The translations under genes were made by a program, and so were the position numbers. DNA of 13,987 nt from NCBI GenBank assembly GCA_002410325.1, contig DHRK01000027.1, forward strand, positions 1 through 13,987. The letters are read 5' to 3'. Below, piece after piece: positions 13,947 to 13,987 of the stretch (positions within the stretch are counted from its first letter, which is position 1; each line of letters begins with the position of its first letter). The notes beneath the pieces were generated by a model, which saw nothing but the letters and a program-made list of their open reading frames with translations, was not told the DNA's origin and searched no databases. The stretch comes from Syntrophomonas sp. UBA5314 (GTDB lineage: Bacteria; Bacillota; Syntrophomonadia; Syntrophomonadales; Syntrophomonadaceae).

Positions 13947-13987
13947 CGCCGAGAAAAATTTTCACAGGGGAAGGCGGAGGAATGAGT
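13947..13987 (+). repeat. Translation-start element, copy 2 (downstream of cdsA)
   Basis: Second copy of the 41-base element found at the left end of the window, identical at 33 of 41 positions. It starts 15 bases after the cdsA stop codon and ends in ATGAGT. CCGCC (13946-13950) and GGCGG (13973-13977) form a perfect five-base stem around a loop containing AAAAATTTTCACAGGG, placing part of the ribosome-binding region in the stem. Confidence 0.7.
13982..13987 (+). CDS. Start of a gene cut by the window edge (dxr by synteny)
   Basis: Only ATG AGT (Met-Ser) is visible, preceded directly by GGCGGAGGA. The spacing from GGAGGA to ATG is essentially zero, so AAGGCGG is the more usable ribosome-binding part. 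In B. subtilis and many Clostridia the gene after cdsA is dxr (1-deoxy-D-xylulose-5-phosphate reductoisomerase), which is the best guess. Nothing in the two codons identifies it. Confidence 0.4.

Overview
The window is a conserved stretch of a Bacillota (Firmicutes) chromosome. It is the end of a chemotaxis/flagellar operon running directly into the ribosomal and lipid-carrier block rpsB-tsf-pyrH-frr-uppS-cdsA. From family knowledge, Bacillus subtilis has the same backbone (flhG-cheB-cheA-cheW-cheC-cheD-sigD-swrB-rpsB-tsf-pyrH-frr-uppS-cdsA-dxr). The roughly balanced base composition, the short 217-residue EF-Ts, and the PilZ and FapA genes suggest a clostridial lineage such as Syntrophomonadaceae or Peptococcaceae. 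That placement is a guess from style and was not tested. Every supported gene lies on the + strand and no mobile element, CRISPR array, tRNA or rRNA was seen.

Region 1 (1-6375): a PilZ c-di-GMP receptor gene sits where flhG would be expected upstream, followed by cheB, cheA, cheW, cheC, cheD and a sigma-28 gene. Gaps are 28 bases or less, and cheC/cheD and cheD/sigD overlap. CheA phosphorylates CheY (not in the window) and CheB. CheW couples CheA to receptors. CheC, with both phosphatase sites intact, and CheD, with its catalytic residues intact, form the adaptation arm. Sigma-28 transcribes late flagellar genes. A hairpin terminator closes this unit at about 6450.

Region 2 (6510-9277): three genes occupy the place of B. 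subtilis swrB. They are a FapA-family beta-helix protein, a small charged glutamine/lysine-rich protein, and a membrane-anchored protein combining an IF2_N-like domain with a C-terminal helix-turn-helix. A strong terminator follows.

Region 3 (9278-13932): a probable extended -10 promoter and an approximately 100-base leader precede rpsB. A terminator-like hairpin lies between rpsB and tsf. Then come pyrH and frr (overlapping by 8 bases), a hairpin gap with tandem TATAAT boxes, and uppS and cdsA (overlapping by 8 bases). The last 41 bases begin another gene, dxr by synteny.

The most unusual features are a 41-base element repeated at both ends of the window, each copy covering the ribosome-binding region and the first two codons of a gene and able to form a stem over the GGCGG sequence; the membrane-bound IF2_N protein between the motility and translation genes; and a terminator whose loop is perfectly complementary, over 8 bases, to upstream leader sequence.
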